From: a virus
Reading direction: 5' to 3' (one strand)
IMG/VR virus record: IMGVR_UViG_3300026038_000006
Coordinates: 1 to 61,326 of that record
Length of the DNA: 61,326 bases
Shown piece by piece: positions 1 through 8,695 of this stretch (its first letter is position 1; every line of letters begins with the position of its first letter). The position numbers and the translations under genes were made by a program. Under the pieces are notes generated by a model that had not been told where the DNA came from, made no database searches, and saw only the letters and a list, made by a program, of their open reading frames with translations.

Positions 1-1131
1 GTCTTCACCCTCTAAATCAGTTTCAGCTTCGAGGATCAGAAACTTAGAGTAATTGTCGCTGCCTTGGATTTGCGATTCAACGAACGATTCAATTCGCGCA
101 ATCGTTCCTTCTGTGAGCTGTCCATTCGAACAACACACAACCATCGATGGAATGTTGTTGTTTCGAAATGTGATGAAGTTGATTTCTTCAGCGGCCCTAT
201 CGCCAAAGATGCTTAGGAGATTTCCAATGTATCTGGGCAGGCCATATGGACTTCGAGCGCAATAGTTGGCAATGTGAACAATTTCGTTGGCACGTCTTTC
301 ATGCGGCAGAGTCTCGTCTGCCACGGCTCCCGTCTCGTAATCGTACATCCTTGGGTCGCCGAGTTGTTTGAACCAACGCGTCTTCCCGGTGTATGTGGAT
401 AGGTTTTTGGTTGTGACGGTTCGAGCCTGTGCATACAGTCTGAACTTTCGCCACTCCTTTACATTTTTGATCTCCACACTGAGATCTTCTTGGAGTTCAA
501 GGATAGGACGATCAACCAACTGATCCTTCTCTTCCAGACCGCCGATCAATATGTGGTGCGACGGGATGTGGCGAAAACCCTGTATTTTACCAGCCATGTC
601 ACGAATGACTTCAAAATAAGCATTGCCAGTTGTTTCGTAGTCTCTGCGCAACTTCTTTCTGAATTTCACAAACGAATCATCACCACAAGCATACTGAAAG
701 AAGTTGATTAGCTTGACTCGTTCTTTGGTGATTTCCTTCTTGATGGCTTCGGGGATCTCAAGCCCCTCGTCTTCAAGTCGCATCCGAGACACGAGGCGAT
801 GCCCAAAGCCATCAATGTTACCTTCCATGGCCTCGATGCATTGCCCCAGCTCTGTGCTGTGCTCCGGGAGCATCGAGAGTGTGAGAAGATCAAACGGCGG
901 CTGGAGAGCTTGACCGCTCTTCACCAACTTCGTGACAGGGTCTGTGTTTTCCTTCTTTGACTTTCCAGGTGACGATGGGTCTGCCGTGAAATCTTTCTGT
1001 GTTTGCACCTCGATGATTCGCGCCCGTACGCTTCCGTGCTTCCCTCGGATGCCGTCGAGAGCCTGTTGATTCGTGTGCATCCCTGACTTGGTGGCGACCG
1101 CGCTGACCACGCTAGACACAGTTTTTTCCAT
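1..1131 (-). CDS. Phage portal protein (N-terminal part; gene runs off the left edge)
   Basis: The frame opens with an ATG at 1131 behind AGGTGG and stays open to base 1. The visible 377 residues contain YETTGNAYFEVIRDMAGKI (about residues 137-155) and ARSPYGLPRYIGNLLSIFGD (about 275-294), the pattern of PBSX/SPP1-type portal proteins, where an aromatic-rich core is followed by a YG.PR segment. Portal proteins form the dodecameric ring at the capsid vertex through which DNA is packaged. It lies directly downstream of the large terminase, the usual order. The C-terminal part is outside the window, so intactness cannot be judged. Confidence 0.88.
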   Translation of the reverse strand, partial: MEKTVSSVVSAVATKSGMHTNQQALDGIRGKHGSVRARIIEVQTQKDFTADPSSPGKSKKENTDPVTKLVKSGQALQPPFDLLTLSMLPEHSTELGQCIEAMEGNIDGFGHRLVSRMRLEDEGLEIPEAIKKEITKERVKLINFFQYACGDDSFVKFRKKLRRDYETTGNAYFEVIRDMAGKIQGFRHIPSHHILIGGLEEKDQLVDRPILELQEDLSVEIKNVKEWRKFRLYAQARTVTTKNLSTYTGKTRWFKQLGDPRMYDYETGAVADETLPHERRANEIVHIANYCARSPYGLPRYIGNLLSIFGDRAAEEINFITFRNNNIPSMVVCCSNGQLTEGTIARIESFVESQIQGSDNYSKFLILEAETDLEGED

Positions 1132-1143
1132 CAGCCACCTCTC

Positions 1144-2625
1144 TTAAATCACGCCGGGTTCTTTGTTGCGTGATTTCCTTTTGCGTTTCTTGCTTGCCCC
1201 GATGGCTAGATCCAAGGCATCGAACAAATCCTTGTATCGATAGTTGGGGAACAAGACAAGTTGTTCGATCATCAGGTCCATATTCTTCTTGAAAAAAACG
1301 CGTTTGTCTTCAAACATTGGCGACAATTTCCACGCCCTGGTGATCTTGTCCTTGTCCTGCTTCGTAGGCAACAAACGAATATCCTTGTCGCCGTCTTTCA
1401 ACTGTTGGTATTGTGCTTCTTGATATGCGTTGGTTTCGATAGATGCCCGTATTGGGTCCCACTTGTTGTAGTATTCGATGATTTTCGCTGTCTGTTTTGA
1501 AAACCGCAGTTGTCCATCGTACCAATCCAGCACGTAGTATCTGTCTGTGCTGTCTTTCCCTACGACTACAATCGCAAAGTGGTCGGCCGCTTGTTTTTCG
1601 CTGATGGCCAAATCGATTCCCATGTAAATACGAAGGCCGCCTGGGATCTGATCGTCATCAACCTTCTGGCAATCGTCGTATTGGAACACCTCGCCCTTCA
1701 TCGCTTCGGTGTCGCATTGGTACTGTGCGTTGAAGATGATTACGCCTGACTTGCGTTTTTTCTCCTTGAACCATTTTGACGGATACTTCGACGGCCAAGG
1801 GCTTCTCCCGCGCTCGTCGAGGGCGCGAATGATGTTGTGGTGATGCTTCAGCTCATTCGCGATCAAGTGGCCGTACAAATCATCATAATGATATCGGGTG
1901 CCGAGGCGATGGTGTTCACCTCGATGTGGAACGGTTGATGACGGCGGCTCAAGCGTTGGATCTAGTGTTTGGTAATACCATTGTTGTGTCTTATCGCGCA
2001 TGTACTTCGTGCGCGTGTTCTCCTCGTCAACGAGGTCATCGCTGATGATGATGTCGTAGTGCTTTCCAACAACCGTTCCCTCGACGCCAACACAAGTAAC
2101 ACTCGCTTCCTTCGTGCGCTGCGTTCGTGGAAGAACCTCAATCTCACGGTTGTCCCACTTTGTGACGCGGTTGGAATCGTAATAGGCACCGAAGAGATTG
2201 GTCAACATCTCGTTGGACTCAAAATGCGCTTTGATCTCTTTCAGAAACGCTTCGGCGTTGGTCGATGTCTTCGACGCCAGGAGCACTCGCAGGTTCGGAT
2301 TTTTCAGAAGATAGTGAATTGTCTTTGTGATGGTAAGAACGGTCGATTTTCCAGCGCCACGAAAAGCGAGCTGTAGCGAGTCAGGGTGCTGAAACTGATA
2401 CTTCATCATCGACATGTGGAACGGCTGCACCTCATAACCTAACACAGCCATTGCAAGGATATCGATTCGATTGTTGTCAATGATTTGGCGCTTGATCCAT
2501 TCGGATCCCATCGCTTTGCAATGCTGATAGTATTGTATGAGCTGGGAGCGCTCTGCGTGTTCGATTGACTTTGACCCCTCGCCAATCAGTGGCACGAGCT
2601 TCGCAGCGGCCGAAGGCGTAAACAT
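1144..2625 (-). CDS. terL: Terminase large subunit
   Basis: DNA-packaging motor with ATPase and nuclease domains, 493 aa. Walker A is FRGAGKST (88-95) and Walker B is DIIISDD (191-197). The RNase H-like nuclease half begins at MGIDLAIS (about 335-342); acidic positions also occur in SIETNAYQ and FDALDLAIG near the C-terminus. The ATG at 2625 shares its A with the TGA of the upstream gene (TGATG), so translation is probably coupled; GAGG lies just upstream. A TTG one codon earlier is less likely. Length and domain order are typical of TerL. Confidence 0.95.
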   Translation of the reverse strand: MFTPSAAAKLVPLIGEGSKSIEHAERSQLIQYYQHCKAMGSEWIKRQIIDNNRIDILAMAVLGYEVQPFHMSMMKYQFQHPDSLQLAFRGAGKSTVLTITKTIHYLLKNPNLRVLLASKTSTNAEAFLKEIKAHFESNEMLTNLFGAYYDSNRVTKWDNREIEVLPRTQRTKEASVTCVGVEGTVVGKHYDIIISDDLVDEENTRTKYMRDKTQQWYYQTLDPTLEPPSSTVPHRGEHHRLGTRYHYDDLYGHLIANELKHHHNIIRALDERGRSPWPSKYPSKWFKEKKRKSGVIIFNAQYQCDTEAMKGEVFQYDDCQKVDDDQIPGGLRIYMGIDLAISEKQAADHFAIVVVGKDSTDRYYVLDWYDGQLRFSKQTAKIIEYYNKWDPIRASIETNAYQEAQYQQLKDGDKDIRLLPTKQDKDKITRAWKLSPMFEDKRVFFKKNMDLMIEQLVLFPNYRYKDLFDALDLAIGASKKRKRKSRNKEPGVI

Positions 2626-2915
2626 CAACGTCCTCGTGCGCTGTTTTTAGCGGCAGCCTTCGCTATCGGCAATTCATTCTCAGGCACGAGAAGTGTCTGC
2701 GGCCTTGTCCACACTTTTTCAATCTCTCTGCCAATGCAGCAGGGACAAACTTGTGCCATATCACTGGACATGTAGAATGTGGTGTCGCAGGATTTACATC
2801 GACACTTCAGCATTCCTTCCGAAACCAGCGTGACATTTGAGCCATTCTTGTTCAAAATGGTCACAACATCGGGCATTCTTTTCAGCCGTGTGCGCACCAG
2901 CGAATGGCCTTCCAT
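2625..2915 (-). CDS. Small zinc-ribbon protein upstream of terL
   Basis: 96 aa. Two Cys pairs (CRCKSC at about 38-43 and CPCC at about 57-60) form a likely zinc ribbon; the tail is basic and Ala-rich. It overlaps terL by one base and follows a structural-type gene by nine bases, so it belongs to the packaging/structural operon. No family recognised; a role in packaging or head assembly is only suggested by position. Confidence 0.7.
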   Translation of the reverse strand: MEGHSLVRTRLKRMPDVVTILNKNGSNVTLVSEGMLKCRCKSCDTTFYMSSDMAQVCPCCIGREIEKVWTRPQTLLVPENELPIAKAAAKNSARGR

Positions 2916-2924
2916 CGCAAACTC

Positions 2925-3299
2925 CTACTCGTCCAACCCGTAGCCAGACACGAAAATTTTTGCTGTCTGTCCCGCTGCCACGCCGCTCGTCACTGCAACA
3001 AAAAATATCCTGCCAAGGCTTTCGATTGTGAATTCATACGGTGTGTCAGCGCCAATGCCCGCCTTTTGGATATTGGTGTGCTCTTGGATGAAGGCATCCG
3101 CCTCATCGCTCCACCAAAGCACGTCAACCGTTGGATTGGCCCCGTCTGATGGAACTACCTGGATGTTCGCTCGCTCGAATATGGCCGCGTTCATTCCGTG
3201 TGCTTTGGTCGTCTCGGGAAGCGTATCCACGGCGCCGGTGACCGTCCTGTAGTGTGTGTATTGCGGCGCCGTCTTCGGTGCTGTGGACGTATCTGCCAT
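2925..3299 (-). CDS. Probable virion structural protein
   Basis: 124 aa; ATG at 3299 behind AGAGGG. It is rich in beta-prone residues, Thr, Ala and Gly, without long charged helices, ends in FVSGYGLDE, and is encoded beside terL and portal. That composition and place fit a head-decoration, fibre or minor virion protein, but no motif decides the function. Confidence 0.7.
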   Translation of the reverse strand: MADTSTAPKTAPQYTHYRTVTGAVDTLPETTKAHGMNAAIFERANIQVVPSDGANPTVDVLWWSDEADAFIQEHTNIQKAGIGADTPYEFTIESLGRIFFVAVTSGVAAGQTAKIFVSGYGLDE

Positions 3300-3358
3300 G
3301 ACTCAACCCTCTGTTGTACGGGAAAGGTTTGGGCGCGGTTGCCCACGCCCGAGTCGCC

Positions 3359-3661
3359 TTACTCTACAGCTAGCCAGTATACTGGCACTCCTGCAACGTT
3401 GATGTTTACGTCGAGACCGATCGTAAAGCCGTTGACGAGAGGAGTGATCCCTGTATCGCCTGTGATGTGGCTGAGCGTTCCGTCGGTGACCTGCTTTACA
3501 GCATCACCTTCGGTCATCCCTTCATACCACTCTTCTTGGACCAACCCTGCAACGCTGACCACCTTCACATACTTCGGTTGGAAGCCTACGGTTTTCACGT
3601 CAAGTGAAGCACCTGTACCAACCACACAACCCGTCTTTGTTCTTGTTACGCCGGATGACAT
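3359..3661 (-). CDS. Probable virion structural protein (GFQPKYVKV type)
   Basis: 100 aa from the ATG at 3661, which has a perfect GGAGGAAG ribosome site seven to eight bases upstream; an earlier in-frame start at 3676 lacks one. It contains GFQPKYVKVVSVAG, a phrase I associate with phage virion-associated small proteins, and otherwise consists of Gly/Thr/Val-rich beta-type sequence. Neighbouring structural genes support this reading. Confidence 0.7.
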   Translation of the reverse strand: MSSGVTRTKTGCVVGTGASLDVKTVGFQPKYVKVVSVAGLVQEEWYEGMTEGDAVKQVTDGTLSHITGDTGITPLVNGFTIGLDVNINVAGVPVYWLAVE

Positions 3662-3726
3662 TGTTTCTTCCTCCAATGGGTGTTTACGACTTCAACAGTA
3701 GGCCAAAGCATAAACCGTATGGAGGT

Positions 3727-3957
3727 TCAGCGGCAAGGTCGCGCTGGTTTTTCTTTTTCGATCCGTTGCTTTCTTAGGGTGTCTTCTAGATCATGCTTGG
3801 CGTCGATCAACTTGTCGTCGACTCGTCTCCATGCGCGAAATGCAACCTCATATTTCTTTTCAGCTTCCTTCATTTTGCGTTTCAGAATACGCACGTTGAA
3901 TTGAAGTGCTGATATCCTCGCCTTGGCCTTTGGTATGCTGTGTTGTTCCGCCATCAT
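3727..3957 (-). CDS. Small charged, probably coiled-coil protein
   Basis: 76 aa from the ATG at 3957 (GAGGCG upstream). Nearly the whole sequence is Lys/Arg/Glu/Ala-rich helix (for example KRKMKEAEKKYEVAFRAW), suggesting a coiled coil. It overlaps the 3' end of the upstream gene by 98 bases, long for this genome, so a later start (ATG at 3873) remains possible. Function unknown. Confidence 0.5.
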   Translation of the reverse strand: MMAEQHSIPKAKARISALQFNVRILKRKMKEAEKKYEVAFRAWRRVDDKLIDAKHDLEDTLRKQRIEKEKPARPCR

Positions 3958-4225
3958 CGCCTCGAACGACGAACTCAACCACGGTTCCATCGCATTGTTT
4001 CTTTGTACCTATCGAGTCGTTGAACTCTTCATTTATGGCACGCAGAAGCCCAATTTGAACAACGGTGTTTCCGTGTGCGATGCTATTCTGGATGGGTTTG
4101 TTTAGTGCTGCGATGAGGCGGCGGACAGCGTCCGCTTCGTGTTCGGCGCGTTGTGTTTTGACTCGCACTTCAAGATCTCTGATCACTTCTCGCAGACGGT
4201 CTATGATCAGTTGATCTGCATCCAT
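3860..4225 (-). CDS. Hypothetical protein with helical N-terminus
   Basis: 121 aa. The start at 4225 overlaps the stop of the upstream gene by one base (TAATG); the 25 extra upstream codons are a readthrough artefact. Residues 1-45 (DADQLIIDRLREVIRDLEVR and on) form a likely amphipathic helix. The C-terminal 50 residues are polar and low in structure. Unknown function; part of the small-gene string ahead of the structural genes. Confidence 0.6.
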   Translation of the reverse strand: MDADQLIIDRLREVIRDLEVRVKTQRAEHEADAVRRLIAALNKPIQNSIAHGNTVVQIGLLRAINEEFNDSIGTKKQCDGTVVEFVVRGDDGGTTQHTKGQGEDISTSIQRAYSETQNEGS

Positions 4226-4578
4226 TAGTTCAAGTCTTCCGGCCTGTGGAAAAATGGATTGTGTACCGGGTGGTTTAGTTCGACGCGCACCGGTGGGCAA
4301 GGGGCCTTCTCTGTGAAGTCTCTCTTGAGCTTCGATTCAAGGTGCGCGCCGCAACGCTGAATGACCATCATCGAGTCAAAAAACGTCTGTTCAATTTCTT
4401 TGAATGTCGAAAGTAACGCCGATATTTTATCCATCGCACCAACGAAGTCAAGCAGATTCTGTCTATTCTCATCATCAACCACACCAGGTATGAACTCCAT
4501 CAACAGCGGACGAACAGACGCCGCCCATTTTGCCATCATTTGCAATGACTCTTGGATGTTGGCATATCTTTCCGACAT
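4225..4578 (-). CDS. Hypothetical helical protein
   Basis: 117 aa, ATG at 4578. Mostly amphipathic helix (IQESLQMMAKWAASVRPLL; LLDFVGAMDKISALLSTFKE), with a Pro/His-rich C-terminal 30 residues. Its stop is coupled to the next gene by TAATG. No recognised family. Confidence 0.65.
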   Translation of the reverse strand: MSERYANIQESLQMMAKWAASVRPLLMEFIPGVVDDENRQNLLDFVGAMDKISALLSTFKEIEQTFFDSMMVIQRCGAHLESKLKRDFTEKAPCPPVRVELNHPVHNPFFHRPEDLN

Positions 4579-4628
4579 TGCGGCGTTCCTCTCGCTGTTA
4601 CCTATGTGTTTGGATTGCTACAGGATGA

Positions 4629-5519
4629 TTACAGATCTGTTTTGTCGCGGAAGCCGATGAAGACTGGGATGCGTGCTTTGTCTTTCACACCAATTTCTTG
4701 GTATCTGTATTTGACAACAGCGCCCAAATATGCGTCTCGATTGTCCCAAATCGCCTGCCTGAGCTTTTGCGTCAGACCAACCCCTGTACCAATCCTTCCT
4801 TCGACGCCACTTTTCAGATCACGCACAAGAAATTTCCCGAGCGTTCCGCCCGGCACCTTCCCGGCCTTTGCCGTGGAACGCTGTGTCAGACCAAGCTCGT
4901 TGGTTTTCTTTTCGTTGTTGTTGTGCATCAATTCTTCGAAACCGATGATTTCAGCTTCAGAGTCCACGAAGCGCTTTAGCTTCAACAACCAGCCTTCCCG
5001 TTCGGTGCTGCGACCACATTTGTAAGGGCCACACGGATCTCGCACCATTACGCCCTCGAACCCCTCGGCCAAGCACTTCTTCTCGCACTCGTCCAATTCC
5101 TCTTTTGAGTTGATGGATTTGATTGGAACGAATTCAACGCGTGGGTCATTGATTTTGACTATGGCTTTCTTCAACGCTCGAAGTCTGTCGATGTACGGTT
5201 GTTTCAAATCTCCGCCAACCATGTCAAAACACCACAGCTTGAATTCTGGTTCACCATCTTCAGACATCACAGCCGACGTGCATGCCTGGAATGTGTCTCC
5301 AGCCATCAACTCCCCGTCCACACCGTCGGGTAGCAACTCCTCCAACACAGTTCTGATGTAGTTGTTTTTGATCGGTTTGAGAGAGCGCGCGAGCACTCGC
5401 CCTTCGATCTTCAAGCACCGTATTCCGTCAAGCTTCGGCGAAGCAATCAACGGATACTTGAGTTTTTCTTCATCCTTGATTTGTCCAGCCAACATAGGGC
5501 GAATGATAGATTCTGTCAT
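4629..5519 (-). CDS. lig: ATP-dependent DNA ligase (small phage type)
   Basis: 296 aa. Motif I is SPKLDGIR with the adenylated Lys at residue 29; further nucleotidyltransferase motifs are WCFDMV (III), EGVMVRDP (IV) and WLLKLK (V), followed by an OB-fold region ending near residue 296. It seals nicks during replication and recombination. The size matches minimal T7-like ligases without a separate DNA-binding domain. The start at 5519 has AAGGAGAAG upstream and sits in an ATGA overlap with the preceding gene, so it is co-translated from the promoter at 5852-5880. Confidence 0.95.
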   Translation of the reverse strand: MTESIIRPMLAGQIKDEEKLKYPLIASPKLDGIRCLKIEGRVLARSLKPIKNNYIRTVLEELLPDGVDGELMAGDTFQACTSAVMSEDGEPEFKLWCFDMVGGDLKQPYIDRLRALKKAIVKINDPRVEFVPIKSINSKEELDECEKKCLAEGFEGVMVRDPCGPYKCGRSTEREGWLLKLKRFVDSEAEIIGFEELMHNNNEKKTNELGLTQRSTAKAGKVPGGTLGKFLVRDLKSGVEGRIGTGVGLTQKLRQAIWDNRDAYLGAVVKYRYQEIGVKDKARIPVFIGFRDKTDL

Positions 5520-5821
5520 TTCAACTTCTCCTTGATCGAGGCGGCTTTCTTCGACGGCAATAGGCCCTTGCCCGCGCAACAAGGACAAGCGACTAAGTCA
5601 TTTTTCTTCGCGAACGAAGCGGCGAAGCGCTTGGCTGTCGTCGCATTTCCACACGAATAGCAGACACAATCATCGTCATCATGTAGCAATGGACAATCTT
5701 CATCCTTGTCTTCCATCCCTTCAGGCGGTTCAAGGACAAAGTTATCCACCTCGCCACATTTCGAACACTTCCAATATTCGTCTGGTATTTGTGGAACTGT
5801 GTGTTTGCGTGAACATGTCAT
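5516..5821 (-). CDS. Small Cys-rich zinc-binding protein
   Basis: 101 aa. Three CxxC pairs (CSKC; CYSC; CPCC) with acidic stretches (EDKDEDCP, HDDDDC) suggest two zinc ribbons. The start is fixed by the shared translation box AAGGAGAACCGGCC immediately before the ATG at 5821. It is the first gene behind a conserved promoter and overlaps the ligase start by ATGA. Partner or substrate unknown. Confidence 0.75.
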   Translation of the reverse strand: MTCSRKHTVPQIPDEYWKCSKCGEVDNFVLEPPEGMEDKDEDCPLLHDDDDCVCYSCGNATTAKRFAASFAKKNDLVACPCCAGKGLLPSKKAASIKEKLK

Positions 5822-5851
5822 GGCCGGTTCTCCTTTTTCAGTTATACGGGG

Positions 5852-5880
5852 ATCATAGTCTATTTGTAATTGGAAGTCAA
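5852..5880 (-). promoter_or_regulatory. Conserved sigma-70-type promoter, site 1
   Basis: On the minus strand: TTGACT, 17 bases (TCCAATTACAAATAGAC), TATGAT, preceded by CGATTTTGG and followed 30 bases later by the GGAGAACCGGCC start box. The TTGACTTCCAATT left half is shared with the other sites; the right half of the spacer palindrome is lost here. It drives the Cys-rich gene and the ligase. Confidence 0.75.
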
Positions 5881-5899
5881 CCAAAATCGACTCCAATCG

Positions 5900-6493
5900 T
5901 TAAAATCTGGTTGAAGCATACTCGCCCCACATATTTTTCCAATGTTCAACGTAATCACGGGAACAGCGAAAACAGAGGTCAAGCGGCCTATTGGGATCTT
6001 CACCCGTTCCATCCCAAGGATAACGCGTCAGCGCTGGGATGGTCCTTGCCGGTTTTGTCCTGCAATTCTCGCAAGAAAGAAGGTCCCAATCAGAACAACT
6101 TTCCAGCCAATTCTCTTTGTATTCTTTTTCACAACGTTCGCACAGATACCAATTTTCTGCCTCGCCTGATGGCGTGTGCATCGGTAATGCTTTGACAACA
6201 TTCGTGGGAATCTCGCCACAAGGCGAAAGAACGCCGTCGCAATGCGTCGAGAGCAGCCACAACCTGGACGGGCTTGTTGTGAAGTGAGAGCCGATAACAC
6301 TCTCATCCAACCGCTTCCTCGCCTCCATATTGATTATTTCAGCCCTAGTATCCGGGATGTTCGCGAAATCGACAGAAGCTCTTGCGATGTCGTCGAATGT
6401 GATTTTGATCCTCTTCGCAGGGATCACTTTGGGATGTTGCGCTACTTCGGGTGATTTGCCCGAGAACATCTCGCGCAACTCTTCGAGTTTCAT
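5900..6493 (-). CDS. Hypothetical protein with repeated CxxC motifs
   Basis: 197 aa from the ATG at 6493 (ATGA overlap with the upstream stop). The C-terminal half has three Cys pairs; the first (LCERCEKEYKENW) and third (LCFRCSRDYVEHW) are clearly repeats of one another, suggesting a duplicated zinc-binding unit. The N-terminal half is charged. It ends 20 bases before promoter site 1, so it closes an operon. No family recognised. Confidence 0.65.
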   Translation of the reverse strand: MKLEELREMFSGKSPEVAQHPKVIPAKRIKITFDDIARASVDFANIPDTRAEIINMEARKRLDESVIGSHFTTSPSRLWLLSTHCDGVLSPCGEIPTNVVKALPMHTPSGEAENWYLCERCEKEYKENWLESCSDWDLLSCENCRTKPARTIPALTRYPWDGTGEDPNRPLDLCFRCSRDYVEHWKNMWGEYASTRF

Positions 6494-6750
6494 TTGCCGT
6501 CGCGCCCGTGCTGAAGCCCTTTGTTGTACCAACCGGCACCCTCAGCCGAAGCCCATCCGCCGCACTTTGTACACTTGTATCTGTTTGCGCGAATGGAAGT
6601 GTCTTTCAAGAATTCGTGCGGACCTTCGCAGCTGTCCAATGTTAGTTGATTGGCTTTCACCTCTTCCCAAATCTTCATCACTTCTGATTTCGGAATGCCG
6701 CTGATCTTCGACAAGGCTTCAGCCCCGTCGAACGACTTTTCGCCGCTCAT
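6490..6750 (-). CDS. Small protein with CxxC motif
   Basis: 86 aa. ATG at 6750 in an ATGA overlap with the upstream gene. The C-terminal half contains YKCTKCGGWAS, half of a zinc knuckle; an earlier C..H (SCEGPHEF) may supply the other ligands. The N-terminal half is helical. Function unknown. Confidence 0.65.
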   Translation of the reverse strand: MSGEKSFDGAEALSKISGIPKSEVMKIWEEVKANQLTLDSCEGPHEFLKDTSIRANRYKCTKCGGWASAEGAGWYNKGLQHGRDGK

Positions 6751-7433
6751 TCTTTCATCACCTTCCTGCCCGCGCGGCGGGCACCCCTGCGATCCCGTTC
6801 ACTCTTGAACTTTGGTTTGTGTGACGGAAGAGCTGAGCTTAAAATCGCGGGCACATCCAAATCTCTCTCGTCGTCTTCATCATCCAGAACTACTGAGCTT
6901 TCGGCCTTCCCGTGATAGATTTCGCCAGCGTCAATTTCCATGATGCTGCGCTCTCCATACCTCGACATCAGCGCATTCAGATCGCCCAACTCTTTCGTGA
7001 TCATTTTCTTGAGCTGTAGGTTGGTGAGGTCCGCAACAACCACTCCTGCCATAATCTCTTTGCGTTTCGGCTGGCGATGGATCAAGCCGCAATCCTGGCC
7101 GACTGAGATCAACTTGTCATAGATGTCACTGCGCGCTCGAACCGCTCCTACGAGGGCCGTGTATTGCTTCGTAGTCTTGAATTCCTTGATCATGTCGGTG
7201 AGATCTTTGACGTTCTCCGACTGTTTCAAAAGATAGTCGATGTACACGTGTTCGATAGGCCGCGTGCGTATCTCGTCGGCCTTCGTGTCAAACATCGATG
7301 TCTTCAGCGCCACGTAATCATCGGCGCTGATTCCCATCTCCTCGATGATCTCTGCGTCTTTCGCCCCTTCAGCCAGCCGCCCATAGATTCGGGTGATGGC
7401 TTCCATCATTTCTGATTTGGTCAATTTCAACAT
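6747..7433 (-). CDS. Candidate terminase small subunit or other HTH DNA-binding protein
   Basis: 228 aa. Residues 5-50 resemble a helix-turn-helix (MMEAITRIYGRLAEG followed by DAEIIEEMGISADDYVALK), then a long helical region (60-170) and a basic tail (SERDRRGARRAGRKVMKE). This architecture (HTH, oligomerising helices, basic tail) and the location upstream of terL on the same strand fit a small terminase subunit, but five kilobases of small genes intervene and there is no diagnostic motif. The ribosome site for 7433 is weak. Confidence 0.5.
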   Translation of the reverse strand: MLKLTKSEMMEAITRIYGRLAEGAKDAEIIEEMGISADDYVALKTSMFDTKADEIRTRPIEHVYIDYLLKQSENVKDLTDMIKEFKTTKQYTALVGAVRARSDIYDKLISVGQDCGLIHRQPKRKEIMAGVVVADLTNLQLKKMITKELGDLNALMSRYGERSIMEIDAGEIYHGKAESSVVLDDEDDERDLDVPAILSSALPSHKPKFKSERDRRGARRAGRKVMKE

Positions 7434-7465
7434 GATTGTATCGTACCCGAACGACGCACGAGGGG

Positions 7466-7825
7466 TTAGCCGTTGGCCGCCTTCTCCAACTCATTTTTCA
7501 CCATAGCATCACGTATTTTCAACGCGTTGGTGAGATTTTCGAGAGCAAGGCGAACATTGGCGGCGGCCAAACCTACGTATTCGTTCAGTTTCTCCTCGCT
7601 ATTCATCGAAGCTTGAAGCCGAGGAAGTGGAATGAATGGTAAGGGTTCTGTTGTTGTGCGATCTACCACGTGAAATTCAATTTTCCTATCGCCTTGCTCG
7701 TCTCTTTCCCATTTCTCGTCGATGAGTTCGTTGACGATCGTTGCCAGCGCTTCCAAATCACCATCCACAACATCATTGGTCTTGTCTTTCAAGAAATTTG
7801 TGATATCAGTATTGATCCGCCGCAT
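7466..7825 (-). CDS. Hypothetical protein
   Basis: 119 aa from the ATG at 7825 (GGAGGTGGCA upstream; a GTG two codons earlier is part of that site). Acidic helical N-terminus, central KIEFHVVDRTTTEPLPFIPLP beta segment, helical C-terminus. No family recognised. Confidence 0.65.
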   Translation of the reverse strand: MRRINTDITNFLKDKTNDVVDGDLEALATIVNELIDEKWERDEQGDRKIEFHVVDRTTTEPLPFIPLPRLQASMNSEEKLNEYVGLAAANVRLALENLTNALKIRDAMVKNELEKAANG

Positions 7826-7880
7826 TGCCACCTCCGGTCTGCTCTGCGCTTTATTTTGAAAAGCGGTGGTGGACGATGAC

Positions 7881-8174
7881 TCAAGGCAATTTCGATATTC
7901 TCTTTACACCTCTGGTGCGCAACTCTTCAACAACGGTGCCAATGATGCAATTGCATTTTCCTGACTTCGTCTTTCGAGGGCATCCAGCGCGATGACGTCC
8001 ATGGCGCATCAATGCATCCAACGTCTCACTCCAACATTCAACGAGCACACCATTTCGCTTTACAGCCTTGGCTAGGCGTCCCTTCAACAAATCCATATCA
8101 CGCTGGTGGCCGTCCCAATCCTTCGACGCCTGTGTGGTGACGGTTGATGACATTCTTTTGATATCCAAGGCCAT
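7881..8174 (-). CDS. Hypothetical basic protein with Cys/His cluster
   Basis: About 97 aa. The start is uncertain: the ATG at 8174 abuts GGAGG, whereas a TTG two codons later (8168) has that GGAGG at ideal distance. The body is Arg/Lys-rich; HGRHRAGCPRKTKSGKCNC looks like a metal-binding cluster. A possible promoter, TTGACA with GATATT 17 bases downstream, lies at about 8204-8232 on the minus strand. Function unknown. Confidence 0.55.
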   Translation of the reverse strand: MALDIKRMSSTVTTQASKDWDGHQRDMDLLKGRLAKAVKRNGVLVECWSETLDALMRHGRHRAGCPRKTKSGKCNCIIGTVVEELRTRGVKRISKLP

Positions 8175-8264
8175 CCTCCAATAATACTTCCAATCGTTGC
8201 CAATATCTATCCAAAAGCAACGAGTGTCAATATTGTGTAGGTGTACTTGCACAGGGGTTCCGCA

Positions 8265-8459
8265 CTACGTGCCAGTAACGTCATCCTCGTGACTCATGGA
8301 TTGTGAGTCGCGTAGCCCTTTTTCAACAGCGTCCAATTTGTCTTTGATTCGCTTCGCGCGGCGCCCCTTCAACCTCGGGAGCCAAACGCCACGAAGCTCT
8401 GTGATGAAGGCGAGCATACGGCGTTCAATCGCCGAGATATTTCTACAGGCCCTTTCCAT
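8265..8459 (-). CDS. Small basic helical protein
   Basis: 64 aa starting at the ATG that overlaps the upstream TAA (TAATG at 8459). An upstream in-frame ATG at 8477 is possible. Sequence is basic (LPRLKGRRAKRIKDKLDAV). No family recognised. Confidence 0.5.
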   Translation of the reverse strand: MERACRNISAIERRMLAFITELRGVWLPRLKGRRAKRIKDKLDAVEKGLRDSQSMSHEDDVTGT

Positions 8460-8695
8460 TAGCGCCACAACAACCATCTGGTTTTCCGTATCCTCTCGTT
8501 GTGAATCTTGCGGCAGCGAGACAGCGCCCACCTCGTAACCTCTGTTTCCAATTCAACACCCCTCTTCCCTCTTAGCCTATTCATTTTCTTCATCAACGCA
8601 CCTTTGCAATCGGAACAAAGACCCAGAACAGGCCCGCCGATATCGTGCATGTCAACCATCGAACGAGCGCGGCGGCCACAAATATTGCACTTCAT
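8459..8695 (-). CDS. Small zinc-ribbon protein
   Basis: 78 aa. CNICGRRA at the N-terminus and CSDCKGAL about 20 residues later form a typical four-Cys zinc ribbon; the remainder is basic helix. Coupled to both neighbours (ATGA upstream, TAATG downstream). Possible nucleic-acid-binding accessory protein; role unknown. Confidence 0.65.
   Translation of the reverse strand: MKCNICGRRARSMVDMHDIGGPVLGLCSDCKGALMKKMNRLRGKRGVELETEVTRWALSRCRKIHNERIRKTRWLLWR

Noticed and set aside
4552-5025. Plus-strand frame of 157 codons
   Set aside because: Antisense to the DNA ligase, no ribosome site, no protein-like pattern.
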